Below are positions 9,548-19,307 of a stretch of DNA of 52,529 nt, piece after piece. The DNA lies in the NCBI GenBank assembly GCA_030430165.1, contig JAUIGL010000044.1, positions 1 to 52,529 of the forward strand, in the 5' to 3' direction. The stretch's first letter is position 1; every line of letters begins with the position of its first letter. Made by a program: the position numbers and the translations under genes. The notes beneath the pieces were generated by a model that worked only from the letters and a program-made list of their open reading frames with translations, did not search any database and was not told the origin of the DNA. Source of the DNA: a bacterium (lineage in GTDB: Bacteria > Desulfobacterota > Binatia > HRBIN30 > CADEER01).

Positions 9548-11644
9548 ATGGGCAGAGCACGCAAGCGAAAGCAGGAGCGAGAACAGGTTCCGCCGAGTCC
9601 GGAGCGTTCCCGCGCCCGCGCGGTACCCAGCTCGGCGCCGAGCGGTTGGATCTTCGGCGCGATCGCGGTGGTCGTGCTCGGCGCGGCGGTCTACGCCAAC
9701 AGCTTCTCGGTTCCGTTCCTGTTCGACGATTACTTCGTGATCGTCGCGAACCCGGAAACCCACTCCGTCGAGCCGTGGTCGCGGTTTTTCTCGCGGTCGC
9801 GAGGGATTCCGCATTTGCTCGACACGCTGAACTATCTGGCCGGCGGCGAGGATGTGTGGGGCTATCACTTGGTGAATCTGATGATTCACCTGGCCAACGG
9901 AGTGTTGGTCTACGCGATCGCGCTGCTGACCCTGCGTCTCCCGATCCACGGCGGCCGGTACGAGCGCAGCGCCACCGCACTGGCGACGATTACCGCGCTG
10001 GTGTTCACCGTGCATCCGCTGCAGACGATGGCGGTGACCTATATCGTCCAGCGTGCGGAGAGTGTCGCGGCGATGTTCTACCTGCTCGCCGTGCTTCTCT
10101 TCGCCGCCGGTCTGTCCGGGCGCATCGCTCTGCGCGGGGCGGCTCTGGCGGGCGTTCTGGTCGCCGTCGGCTTGATCGGCATCATGTCGAAGGAGACCGT
10201 GGCCTCGTTGCCGGCTGCGCTCGCCCTCTACTACGCGTGCTTTCTGCGCGGTGAGTCGACTGCGGACGGACGCAAGCTCGCCGCGATCTTGCTTTTGCCG
10301 ACTCTCTACGGCGTGTACCTGGCGCGCCACTTCCTGATTCCGGGCCTGGCCGATCCCGACGGCGGTCAAAGTGCCTGGATGTTCATCCCGACCGCCGGGC
10401 TGGGTGTCGAGGGAGTGACTCCGTGGCGCTACTTGATCACCCAGTTCGGCGTGCTGGTGTGGTATCTGCGGCTCTATTTCGTCCCAACCCAGCTGTGCTT
10501 CGACTACGGATGGCCGTTTGCCAGCAGCTTCTGGAGCGCCGGGGTTTTGCTTCCGCTGCTGGTCCTCCTGTCGATGGTCGCAGTCGCAGTGGTCGCCTAC
10601 TCTCGCTACCGCTGGCTGACCTTCGGAATCGCCTGGTTCTTCATCACCCTGGCCCCGTCTTCCAGCATCATTCCCATCAAGGATGCGGCTTTCGAGTATC
10701 GGATGTACCTGCCGATCTTCGGCCTGACGCTGATGCTGGTGGTGGCCCTGGCCGACGCGCTTCAGCGATGGATCGCCGACCGCGCGCTCTATCAACGAGT
10801 GGGGACGGCGCTTGCAGTGGTCGCGGTCGTGCTGTTGTCCTGGGGCACGGTTGCCCGCAACCACACGCTGCGTAGCGAGCTCTCGCTGGCGCAGGACTCG
10901 GTCGCCAAGGCGCCGCTGCACTGGCGCAACCAGTACGCGCTCGGCAGCGCCCTGCTTCAGGTCGGCAAGGCGCGCGAGGCGATCGATCACTTCGCCCGCG
11001 CGATCGAGCTCAACCCGAATCACCATACGCCGCGGGTCCAGCTGGGCGATCTCTACTCGAGAATGGGGCGTCTGGAGGAGGCCGAGAGTGTTCTCCTGCC
11101 GGCTACCGATGCGCGCGAGGAGAGCGTCTCCGCGGCCGCCTACCGGCAGCTCGGAAAGATATACAAGGCGCAGAATTACCCACAGGCGGCGATCGGAATG
11201 TACGAAGAGGCCCTGGCGCGCCAGCCGCGGTGGCACTCGGTCGGCCTCGAGATCGCTCGCCTGCAGCGGCACACGGGTGCCTGGCACGACGCGGCGATTC
11301 GACTCAATCGACTGGTCGCGCGCGAGCCGGCGTACGCAACGCGTTTCGCCGGTGAGATCGCCGAGACCAACCTGGGCGGCGGGGTGATGTCGTTCGAGCA
11401 GAACGAGCCGGAGTTCGCCAGAAACATGCTGGAGATCGCCATGGAGCACCCGTCGACCCTGCCCATGGCAGCTCGCTATCTGGCGTTCGTCGAGGTCTCG
11501 ACGGGAAATCGGGCCAGGGCCGTCGAGATCCTCGAAGATCTCACCCGGCGCGGTCTGGGTGGCGCCGATGCCGCGCGAGAGCTCGACCAGATCCGCTCGG
11601 GCGAGACCCCGGCACCGCCGACTTCGACCGCCGATCTGCGCTGA
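9548..11644 (+). CDS. Polytopic membrane TPR protein, TMTC/O-mannosyltransferase-like
   Basis: The protein is 698 residues. A basic cytoplasmic N-terminus (MGRARKRKQERE) leads into a first membrane segment (about 33-52) and a periplasmic loop with the GT-C style acidic pair FLFDDYF (Asp60-Asp61). About 9-10 further hydrophobic helices run to residue ~435, with HPLQTMAVTYIVQRAES and ETVASLPAALA motifs typical of TMTC-like TPR proteins. The C-terminal ~250 residues are TPRs (for example ALGSALLQVGKAREAIDHF). By family this suggests a lipid-linked-sugar GT-C glycosyltransferase acting on exported proteins. Its position next to secreted proteins fits, but substrate and activity are unproven. Confidence 0.8.
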   Translation: MGRARKRKQEREQVPPSPERSRARAVPSSAPSGWIFGAIAVVVLGAAVYANSFSVPFLFDDYFVIVANPETHSVEPWSRFFSRSRGIPHLLDTLNYLAGGEDVWGYHLVNLMIHLANGVLVYAIALLTLRLPIHGGRYERSATALATITALVFTVHPLQTMAVTYIVQRAESVAAMFYLLAVLLFAAGLSGRIALRGAALAGVLVAVGLIGIMSKETVASLPAALALYYACFLRGESTADGRKLAAILLLPTLYGVYLARHFLIPGLADPDGGQSAWMFIPTAGLGVEGVTPWRYLITQFGVLVWYLRLYFVPTQLCFDYGWPFASSFWSAGVLLPLLVLLSMVAVAVVAYSRYRWLTFGIAWFFITLAPSSSIIPIKDAAFEYRMYLPIFGLTLMLVVALADALQRWIADRALYQRVGTALAVVAVVLLSWGTVARNHTLRSELSLAQDSVAKAPLHWRNQYALGSALLQVGKAREAIDHFARAIELNPNHHTPRVQLGDLYSRMGRLEEAESVLLPATDAREESVSAAAYRQLGKIYKAQNYPQAAIGMYEEALARQPRWHSVGLEIARLQRHTGAWHDAAIRLNRLVAREPAYATRFAGEIAETNLGGGVMSFEQNEPEFARNMLEIAMEHPSTLPMAARYLAFVEVSTGNRARAVEILEDLTRRGLGGADAARELDQIRSGETPAPPTSTADLR

Positions 11645-11655
11645 GCCAGCCGGGC

Positions 11656-11886
11656 AGTGGGTCAGTTTGACCTGCAGGCAGTTTGCGAAGGACGTGGCCT
11701 CGGATCCCCCCGCCTTACCAAGGAGGGGCTAGGGGGAGGTCACGCCGCGACGCAAGGAGCTTCTGTTCTCGGGCCGTTTGGCCCTTCGGTTGACCCATCC
11801 TGAAGTCCGCCCTTGGCAAGGGGGGACGGAGTTCGGGCTCGGGCGGGACCCTTGCAAAGCGCAGATGCGAATCAAACTGACCCACT
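11656..11886. mobile_element. MITE-like element with 15-bp terminal inverted repeats
   Basis: AGTGGGTCAGTTTGA at 11656-11670 is repeated as its exact reverse complement at 11872-11886. The ~200-bp interior has no ORF and is filled mostly by copy B of the 135-bp interspersed repeat (11701-11842). The structure suggests a non-autonomous element mobilised in trans. No target-site duplication is obvious. The rest of the 11645-12016 gap shows no gene. Confidence 0.55.
11701..11842 (-). repeat. Interspersed ~135-bp repeat, copy B (inverted relative to copy A)
   Basis: The reverse complement of this block aligns along its whole length with 3128-3262. It has the same palindromic ends (AAGGAGGGGCTAGGGGGAGG; CCCTTGGCAAGGGGGGACGG) and the core CGCAAGGAGCTTCTGTTCTC. 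The two copies are inverted and lie about 8.4 kb apart. Confidence 0.7.
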
Positions 11887-12016
11887 ACCGCCAGCCGGTA
11901 CGCCTTGATCGGTTCCTGTCGGCGGGCTAAAACGCCGCGGGGCTGGGGAGATTCGAACGCCGCGCTGCGCGTGTGCCGGCCCCCTCACCTTCCCTCACGA
12001 TTCGGAGTCATAGCGC

Positions 12017-13162
12017 ATGTCTTGGGACCAACTCGTCGATATTCTCTATACGATTTTCGTCACCCAAACGGGCATCCCCAGCCTGACCTTCGGTCACGTC
12101 TTCATGTGGGGCGTCGGGCTGCTGTTCATGTATCTGGCGACCAAGAACATCGAGCCGTTGCTGTTGGTGCCGATCGGCTTCGGCATCTTCATCGTCAACT
12201 TTCCGCTGGCGCCCTTGATGGGAACCAACGAGCACGGTGTCCCGCAGTTCATCTATTTCTTCTACCACTACGGGCTCGAGTGGGAGATCTTGCCGTCGGT
12301 CATCTTTCTCGGTCTCGGCACGCTGACCGACTTCACACCGCTGATCGCCAACCCGAAGGTGCTGGTGGTCGGCGCCGGAGCGCAGCTCGGGGTGTTCATC
12401 ACCTTCATCGGCACGCTGCTGTGCGGCTTCACGCTGAAAGAGGCGGCGTCGGTCGGGATCATCGGCGGCGCCGACGGGCCGACCACGGTCTATCTCACCA
12501 GCGCGCTGGCGCCTCACCTGCTCGGCGCCAACGCCGTCGCCGCATACTCCTACATGGCGCTGGTGCCGATCATCCAGCCGCCGATCATGCGCGCTCTGAT
12601 CAAGAAGGAAGACCGCCTCATCAAGATGGACAACATGCGCGAGGTGTCACAGGTCGAGCGGCTGGTGTTCCCGCTGATCGGCGCAGGAGTGATCGCGCTG
12701 CTCATCCCCGCGGTAACGCCGCTGATGGGCATGTTCATGCTCGGCAACTTCATGCGCGAGTCGGGCGTGGTGAAGCGGTTGGTGGACACCGGCGGCGGAG
12801 CGTTGATGAACGGCGTGACCATCTTTCTCGGCCTCGCGGTGGGCGGCTCGATGCGGGCGGAGACGTTTCTCGACTGGAAGCCGCTGGTCATCCTCGCTTT
12901 CGGTATCGTCGACTTCGTGTTCTGCACAGCCGGCGGAATCTGGACGGTTCAGATTCTCAACAAGTTCAGCAAGCAGAAGATGAACCCCCTGATCGGCTCG
13001 GCCGGTGTTTCGGCGGTGCCGATGGCCGCTCGGGTCTCTCAGGTCGTCGGCCTCGAGGAGCGGCCCGGCAACTACCTGCTGATGCACGCGATGGCGCCGA
13101 ACCTGGCCGGCGTGATGGGCACCGCCGCCGCGGCGGGCATGTTCATCGCGATGTTCAAGTAG
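12017..13162 (+). CDS. mmdB: Na+-translocating decarboxylase beta subunit (methylmalonyl-CoA/oxaloacetate type)
   Basis: The 381-residue polytopic membrane protein has the OadB/MmdB/GcdB signature throughout: a GIPSLTFGHVFMW start, NFPLAPLMG, the channel motif GGADGPTTVYLTSALAP (Asp about residue 153) and PIIQPPIMRAL. The family couples decarboxylation of carboxybiotin to Na+ export. Length is close to the ~375-435 usual for the family. The gamma-like gene follows after 9 nt, and the carboxyltransferase and biotin carrier lie convergently on the other side of a hairpin array. The symbol assumes methylmalonyl-CoA as substrate, by context. Confidence 0.88.
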   Translation: MSWDQLVDILYTIFVTQTGIPSLTFGHVFMWGVGLLFMYLATKNIEPLLLVPIGFGIFIVNFPLAPLMGTNEHGVPQFIYFFYHYGLEWEILPSVIFLGLGTLTDFTPLIANPKVLVVGAGAQLGVFITFIGTLLCGFTLKEAASVGIIGGADGPTTVYLTSALAPHLLGANAVAAYSYMALVPIIQPPIMRALIKKEDRLIKMDNMREVSQVERLVFPLIGAGVIALLIPAVTPLMGMFMLGNFMRESGVVKRLVDTGGGALMNGVTIFLGLAVGGSMRAETFLDWKPLVILAFGIVDFVFCTAGGIWTVQILNKFSKQKMNPLIGSAGVSAVPMAARVSQVVGLEERPGNYLLMHAMAPNLAGVMGTAAAAGMFIAMFK

Positions 13163-13171
13163 GAGGTCGCG

Positions 13172-13579
13172 ATGGACTGGCTGTTTCGCTTCGCCGACCC
13201 CACCATCGACTGGAACTACGCGATGGTCACTCTCGTCGTGCGTTTCATCGGCGTGTTCGTGGTGATGATCGTCATGCAGATCGCGCTGCAGGTCGCCGCT
13301 CGGGTGATCCGCCGCGTCGAGGCGCAACCCGCGGCGGCTGTGGATACCCCCGCGGGTTCGCCCGCTGCCGGCGAGCCGATCACCGACACCGGTGTCGACG
13401 CTGCGACCGCAGCCGCGGTAGGGCTCGCCCTGCAGGGTGCGGACGACCGCGAGATCGCCGCAATCGCACTGGCGATGGAGCTCGAGGCGCGTCCGCGCAC
13501 GCCGATCGATCCGAGCGAGCGCACGACCGCCTGGGCGTCCGCCGGCCGTCTCCAGCAGCTCGCCCGCAACCCGCGATAA
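13172..13579 (+). CDS. OadG-like gamma subunit of Na+-pumping decarboxylase
   Basis: The protein is 135 residues, with TAGGAGGT just before the ATG and overlapping the preceding stop. One membrane helix (about 18-43, MVTLVVRFIGVFVVMIVMQIA) is followed by a Pro/Ala-rich linker and a soluble tail with DREIAAIALAMELEAR, which resembles OadG tails. Gamma/delta subunits of this complex are small, single-span and poorly conserved, so the call relies mostly on topology and its place directly after the beta subunit. Its role would be assembly or anchoring of the complex. Confidence 0.65.
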   Translation: MDWLFRFADPTIDWNYAMVTLVVRFIGVFVVMIVMQIALQVAARVIRRVEAQPAAAVDTPAGSPAAGEPITDTGVDAATAAAVGLALQGADDREIAAIALAMELEARPRTPIDPSERTTAWASAGRLQQLARNPR

Positions 13580-13601
13580 CGCGCCGCCAGCGGCCGCGCG
13601 A

Positions 13602-13860
13602 GTCCCAAGAATCGGCTTCGCCGATTCGTCCCAAGAACCGCCTGCGGCGGTTCGTCCCAAACGCACTGGTCGCTGCGCTCCAGTGCGTGTCCCAAGCCCC
13701 TTCGGGGCGTAGGAATAGGTCAGGGGGAGGGCGCCGGCGTCGGCCGGCTTGGGACGCGAGGCGCAGCCCGCTTGGGACGACCGCAGAAGCGAAGCGATCT
13801 GCGGTCTTGGGACGAATCGACGAAGTCGATTCCTGGGACTCGAGTAGCGAAGCTACTCGA
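13602..13860. repeat. GTCCCAA-hairpin array 1 between convergent genes
   Basis: Four GTCCCAA heptamers (13602, 13628, 13654, 13689) each precede a perfect palindrome: GAATCGGC-TTC-GCCGATTC, GAACCGCC-TGC-GGCGGTTC, a 9-bp stem at 13661-13688, and GCCCC-TTC-GGGGC. After 13709-13748 the same motif appears in reverse (TTGGGAC at 13749, 13772, 13807; CTGGGAC at 13833). The reversed half has stems at 13779-13806, GAATCGAC-GAA-GTCGATTC and TCGAGTAGC-GAA-GCTACTCGA. The last hairpin overlaps the stop codon of the biotin carrier gene. The array fills the whole gap. Confidence 0.9.
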
Positions 13861-14296
13861 TCGTAATCAGCAGATCGCCTTCGCGTACTTCCTGTTGCGG
13901 CTGGACGTGAACGGATTTCACGGTGCCCGAGACTGCGGCGAAGATCTCGTTCTCCATTTTCATTGCTTCGAGGACGAGGACCTTGGTTGCCGGTTCGACG
14001 GAGGCGCCGATCGCGACTTCGACGGTGAGGACGACTCCGGAGATCGGTGCGAGAACCTCACCGGAACCGCCGGTGGCCGTGGGCGCGGCCGGAGCTGGCG
14101 CTGGCGCTGCGGCGACTGGCGGGGGAGGAGCCGCGGCTGCGGCGGCGGGTGCCGGGGCGATCGCCGGTGCTCCGGACGACTCGATTTCGACACTGTAGCT
14201 CTTGCCGTTGACGATAACGTCGACCTGGCTACCCATGCGGGTGCCGACCTGTACCTCGTAGTCCTGTCCGTCGATCTTGAATCGGTGGGTTGCCAT
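13853..14296 (-). CDS. mmdC: Biotin carrier protein of acyl-CoA decarboxylase/carboxylase
   Basis: The protein is 147 residues. An N-terminal module (1-40) leads to an Ala/Pro hinge (about 43-75) and a C-terminal biotinyl domain with EAMKMENEI; Lys113 is the biotin-accepting residue. The hinge and size match MmdC/GcdC and OadA-tail biotin carriers. It starts 38 nt after the carboxyltransferase stop, so the two are co-transcribed. It would carry CO2 between the carboxyltransferase and the membrane beta subunit encoded convergently. It could also serve a propionyl-CoA carboxylase, but no biotin carboxylase gene lies here. Confidence 0.88.
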   Translation of the reverse strand: MATHRFKIDGQDYEVQVGTRMGSQVDVIVNGKSYSVEIESSGAPAIAPAPAAAAAAPPPPVAAAPAPAPAAPTATGGSGEVLAPISGVVLTVEVAIGASVEPATKVLVLEAMKMENEIFAAVSGTVKSVHVQPQQEVREGDLLITIE

Positions 14297-14334
14297 GGCT
14301 GGTGCCTACTCTCCCGGAACGGCTCGAGCTTCCG

Positions 14335-15882
<1,548 letters not shown>

Positions 15883-15986
15883 GAGATCGCTCTCCTAACT
15901 TGTCCAGATCGAGCGCCGAAACGAATCACACCACCCCGCGGAAGGCAATCTTTCGCCGCGGGTCATCCGATCCGAGCGGGCCTGAC

Positions 15987-17576
15987 TCAGGACGTGAGGT
16001 TGCGGATCAGCTGGGCCTGGAACCTGGCGATCGTCGTCGCCAGCTCGGACTCGAAGGCGCTGGCGATCGACGCACCCGACCCGACCTCGTCGAGCAGAGC
16101 GAGGACGTGGCGGTCGCCGTGCTCGTTGAGGATCTGGCGGACCGCGAGGTAGCTCTGCGCGTAGGCGACCTGGACCCGGTCGGCGGGGAGTTGGGTGAAG
16201 GGGGCTACCAGCTCTTGCAGCGTGAACAGGCGCTGCCCGGAGATGGTCGAATAGGCCCAGTCCTCGCGGTCACCGTCGGATTGCTCTTCGGCCCAGATGG
16301 CGAGCCCCTCGTTGAGCCAGACCGGCGCCCGCCCGTTGGACAGCTTGGTGATCAGGACGTGGCCGTACTCGTGACGCAGGGTGCGTTGTAGGAGCTCGCT
16401 GGCGCCGCGGATGCCGCGCACCGGCAGCTTGATCCGCCCGTCGTAGACGCCGCCGGTCCAGTCCGGAGTTTGGGTGACGTTGTGGAAGTCCTCGCTGGCG
16501 TAGAGGACCACGTCGGTCGGGGTGTCGGGATAGAAGTCGAGCTTGCGGCCGACGGCGAAGTAGGCGTCCTCGAGGTGTTGCGAGACGATCTCGGCGGCCT
16601 CGCGGTTCTCTCCCTGGGCAAACGAGATTCGAAAGTGGGCCGTGTCGAAGTCGACGAAGTCCCACTCGGCATCGAGCTCGCGCTCGAGCCGTTCGAGCAT
16701 GCGATCGAAATCGGCGCCCGAAGCGCCGAGCCCGCGCGCCCGCTGCAGCATGGCGACGGCGCGTTGCTGGTCTCCCTGCTGCCGGTAGATCCGCCCCAGC
16801 GCGACGTAGGCCATCGGGTCGGTGCTGCCGAGCTCGAGCGCTCGGTTGAGGTTCTCGGATGCGTTGTGGTGGTCGCCGATGCGTTCCTGGGCGATGCCGA
16901 GAAGTGCGAGAAGCGCGGGATCCTCGCGGACGTCGAGCGCCTCGAGCAAGTGTCCGATCGCTTCGGCGGGGCGACCTGCGTTGATCTCGGCGACCGCCCA
17001 GTTGCGCAGGACGGTGACCAGGTTGCCGTAGAGGACCTGCTCGCTCGGCGCGCTGTCGATCGCCGAGTAGAGCCGTTCGACGGCGCGCTCGAACTCGCCG
17101 GCGGCGTTGAGGTTGACCGCTTCGTCGTTCAGCCGGTGTCGCTGCAGGGCGAGGTCCAGGCGCAGCCCGGGGACTTCGCCGCTGCTGGCGATCGGGGCGA
17201 GAGCTGGGGCAAGCGGCTGCAGGTAGTTGGCGGCGACCAGCAGCGCAGATGCGGCCGCCAGCAGCAGAGTCGTGGCGAACGGCGAGGCGCTGCGTCGCGG
17301 CGGCGTCTCCGGGGCTGGTTGGGGAGGTGGGACCTCGTCGCAGCCGCGCAGGCTGACCTGCGCCCCGCGCTCGCGCAGCGCCGCGGCGATCTGCAAACCG
17401 ACGTGCTGCTCGAGATCGCGCAGCAGGACCGTCGGCAGCCGCGTGTCGCGGTGGATGTCGACCGGCCCGCCGAGCTCGGCGGGCAGGGTGCGCAAGAAGG
17501 CGATGACGCGCTCTCGCGACAGGTCGTTGCGGTAGCCGAGTAGACTCAGCTCGAAGGTGGTTTCGAGGAGCGGCAC
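15987..17576 (-). CDS. Membrane-anchored TPR protein with peptidase-MA-like gluzincin domain
   Basis: The protein is 529 residues, with a GTG start and no convincing Shine-Dalgarno. A small N-terminal domain (1-80) precedes a Pro linker, one membrane helix (about 99-118) and TPRs (about 150-290). The C-terminal domain carries H402-E-Y-G-H406 and a downstream N-E423-GLAIWAE, which matches the HExxH...E zinc ligands of gluzincins of the peptidase MA type. The topology predicts a cytoplasmic N-terminus and an extracytoplasmic TPR/peptidase part. Substrate is unknown. The 139-nt gap upstream shows nothing notable. Confidence 0.75.
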   Translation of the reverse strand: MPLLETTFELSLLGYRNDLSRERVIAFLRTLPAELGGPVDIHRDTRLPTVLLRDLEQHVGLQIAAALRERGAQVSLRGCDEVPPPQPAPETPPRRSASPFATTLLLAAASALLVAANYLQPLAPALAPIASSGEVPGLRLDLALQRHRLNDEAVNLNAAGEFERAVERLYSAIDSAPSEQVLYGNLVTVLRNWAVAEINAGRPAEAIGHLLEALDVREDPALLALLGIAQERIGDHHNASENLNRALELGSTDPMAYVALGRIYRQQGDQQRAVAMLQRARGLGASGADFDRMLERLERELDAEWDFVDFDTAHFRISFAQGENREAAEIVSQHLEDAYFAVGRKLDFYPDTPTDVVLYASEDFHNVTQTPDWTGGVYDGRIKLPVRGIRGASELLQRTLRHEYGHVLITKLSNGRAPVWLNEGLAIWAEEQSDGDREDWAYSTISGQRLFTLQELVAPFTQLPADRVQVAYAQSYLAVRQILNEHGDRHVLALLDEVGSGASIASAFESELATTIARFQAQLIRNLTS

Positions 17577-17715
17577 GGTAGCTTAATGATAGTCGGGTAT
17601 CGGTCGCTTGGAAGCCGGAATCGCTGTCCTCCCGGTCTCAGTCTGTCGACGCGCCGTGGTCGCAGATATTCGGCGTCTCCCGTGGCCTCGCCGAGGCGCG
17701 AGACCGCCGGCCGGG

Positions 17716-18030
17716 TCAGTGCATGACCTTGGGGATGTCGGTAGCCTCCTCGATGGTGCCGTAGGTCGATTCGTAGCGGGAAACGTTGTCCTGGAGCGCG
17801 CGGAGAATCCGCTTGGCGTGCTCGGGCGAGGTGATCACGCGCGATCGCAGGGTCGCGACCGCCTGCCCCTTGCCGGCTTTTTGCGGCTGCAGGAACATGA
17901 AGTCGAGAATGAACTCCTCCTTGCGGTGACTGATCATCATCAGGTTCGAGTACACCCCGTTGCCCTGCTGGGGGTCGATCTGAATCGCGATCTTGCGGTC
18001 GGAGGCGGACTTGTTCGGGTCATCGGCCAT
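17716..18030 (-). CDS. DUF3467 family protein
   Basis: The protein is 104 residues. The central part (YSNLMMISHRKEEFILDFMF and HAKRILRALQDNVSRYE) matches the DUF3467 pattern, a short beta-sheet followed by a helix. Family function is unknown. The ATG at 18030 has a GAGAGGATC Shine-Dalgarno-like stretch upstream. It is divergent from the sigma-54 promoter at 18166. No further functional inference is justified. Confidence 0.75.
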   Translation of the reverse strand: MADDPNKSASDRKIAIQIDPQQGNGVYSNLMMISHRKEEFILDFMFLQPQKAGKGQAVATLRSRVITSPEHAKRILRALQDNVSRYESTYGTIEEATDIPKVMH

Positions 18031-18165
18031 GGAGATCCTCTCGTTCTTGGCCCAGGGACGGGGCTAGGCAAACGCTGTTTTATGGAAGTTCGGCTTCGAA
18101 CGCCGCGGCCGGTCAAAATCGTCCGCGGGCGGGTCGATACCGTCCGGCAGTGGGCTTTCGCGGTT

Positions 18166-18181
18166 TGGCATGGGGGTTGCG
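18166..18181 (+). promoter_or_regulatory. Sigma-54 (RpoN) promoter
   Basis: TGGCATGGGGGTTGCG has the invariant GG (18167-18168) and GC (18179-18180) exactly 10 nt apart and fits TGGCACG-N4-TTGCA closely. The predicted start near 18192 leaves a ~30-nt leader ending in the strong Shine-Dalgarno GGAGGGGA of the small ORF at 18224. An enhancer-binding activator would be needed; none is in the window. Confidence 0.7.
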
Positions 18182-18223
18182 CTTCCCCGTTGGCAGATAG
18201 CCAACCAACGGGAGGGGAGTCCC

Positions 18224-18361
18224 ATGAAGGTATTTGCAACTGGGAAGTGGAGCAAGGAAGACAAGCGGTGGTCGATGGTGGTGGCGATTCGTCGCCCGGG
18301 GCGTGAGACTGCCGCCGACCGGCGCAAGGCACGCGAGTCCAAGCCGAAAGGTGCGCGCTAG
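18224..18361 (+). CDS. Small basic protein (45 aa), sigma-54 controlled
   Basis: The ATG is preceded by GGAGGGGA at ideal spacing and by a sigma-54 promoter. The product begins MKVFATGKWSKEDKRW and ends KARESKPKGAR. It is highly basic, with no membrane segment or signal peptide and no family that I recognise. The histidine kinase gene starts 48 nt later, so the two may be co-transcribed. The promoter and ribosome-binding-site pairing is the main evidence that it is real. Confidence 0.6.
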   Translation: MKVFATGKWSKEDKRWSMVVAIRRPGRETAADRRKARESKPKGAR

Positions 18362-18409
18362 CCGATCCCCGGCTTGACCTGATCGTGGCCGCTGGCCAAC
18401 CTTTTTCCG

Positions 18410-19300
18410 ATGCGCCTGCGTCGGAATTGGTACATGGCTTCGATCTTCGTGATCGCTCCGGCGGTCGCATTGGTGGTCGTCGGGATTCTGGTGTTGGCGT
18501 TTCGTCGCGAGACCGTCGACACCACGCTCGGCATCCTCATTCTGTCGTTCTGCACCGCGCTTTTCGTCGGCGCGATCTCGCTGATGGTCTCGCTCAAGCG
18601 GACCGCCGATCTCTCGCAGTTGCAGCTCGACTTTCTGTCCAAGGTCTCGCACGAGTTCAAAACTCCGCTGACCAGCATCCGGATCTTCACCGAGACGCTG
18701 GCCGAGGAACGACCCCTCACCGACGAGCAGCGCGCCCACTGCCTGCGCATGCTGGAGCGCGAGACCGGGCGGCTCGATACCATGATCGGCCGGCTGCTCG
18801 ACTTCGGTCGCATGGAGGCGGGCCGCATGACCTACGAGCGCCAGCCCGAGTCGATCGAGTCGGTGATCGACATCGCGCTGCAGGCCTTCGAGCCGATTCG
18901 CCTTCGCGATGGCGTGCACTTGTCGACGTCGCTCGCCGCGGATCTGCCCAAGATCAACGGAGACCGGACGATGTTGGCGCAAGCGGTGCTCAACCTCCTG
19001 CAAAACGCGGCCAAGTACGGCGGCGAGGACAAGCAGGTGCGGCTCGAATGCGTTGCCGACCGCGGTCGGATACGTCTCGCGGTCGCCGATCGCGGCCCGG
19101 GGATTCCGCGGCGCGAGCGCCGACGCATATTCGATCGCTTCTACCGCATCGACGACCGGCTGAACCGCCGTCAGGAAGGCAGCGGTCTCGGTCTGGCGAT
19201 CGTTCGCCACGTCGCCCAGGCGCACGGCGGCCAGGTGACCGTCCGAGATCGCGCCGGCGGTGGCTCCGAGTTCGCCATCCAGTTGCCGGCCGCCGGCTGA
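18410..19300 (+). CDS. Membrane sensor histidine kinase
   Basis: The protein is 296 residues. Two membrane helices (about 10-31 and 40-61) are separated by only ~8 residues, so there is almost no periplasmic sensor domain. The HisKA H-box is SHEFKTPLTS with phospho-acceptor His81. The ATPase has the N-box NLLQNAAKYG (Asn199), G1 DRGPGIP and G2 GSGLGLAIV. It phosphorylates the OmpR-type regulator that starts 7 nt downstream. The start is uncertain because no Shine-Dalgarno is seen; an in-frame ATG at 18434 is possible. Signal detection probably occurs in or near the membrane, or through partners. Confidence 0.88.
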   Translation: MRLRRNWYMASIFVIAPAVALVVVGILVLAFRRETVDTTLGILILSFCTALFVGAISLMVSLKRTADLSQLQLDFLSKVSHEFKTPLTSIRIFTETLAEERPLTDEQRAHCLRMLERETGRLDTMIGRLLDFGRMEAGRMTYERQPESIESVIDIALQAFEPIRLRDGVHLSTSLAADLPKINGDRTMLAQAVLNLLQNAAKYGGEDKQVRLECVADRGRIRLAVADRGPGIPRRERRRIFDRFYRIDDRLNRRQEGSGLGLAIVRHVAQAHGGQVTVRDRAGGGSEFAIQLPAAG

Positions 19301-19307
19301 GGTCGCG

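Noticed and set aside
8210..11449. 1079-codon minus-strand open frame
   Set aside because: It lies antisense to the cysteine-rich and TPR genes, crosses a strong terminator and shows only Arg/Gln/Asp-rich shadow composition with no motif. Long antisense frames are expected at this GC content.
13602..13860. Considered as a CRISPR-like repeat-spacer array
   Set aside because: The repeat is only 7 bp, the intervening sequences are palindromes of variable length, and orientation flips mid-array.
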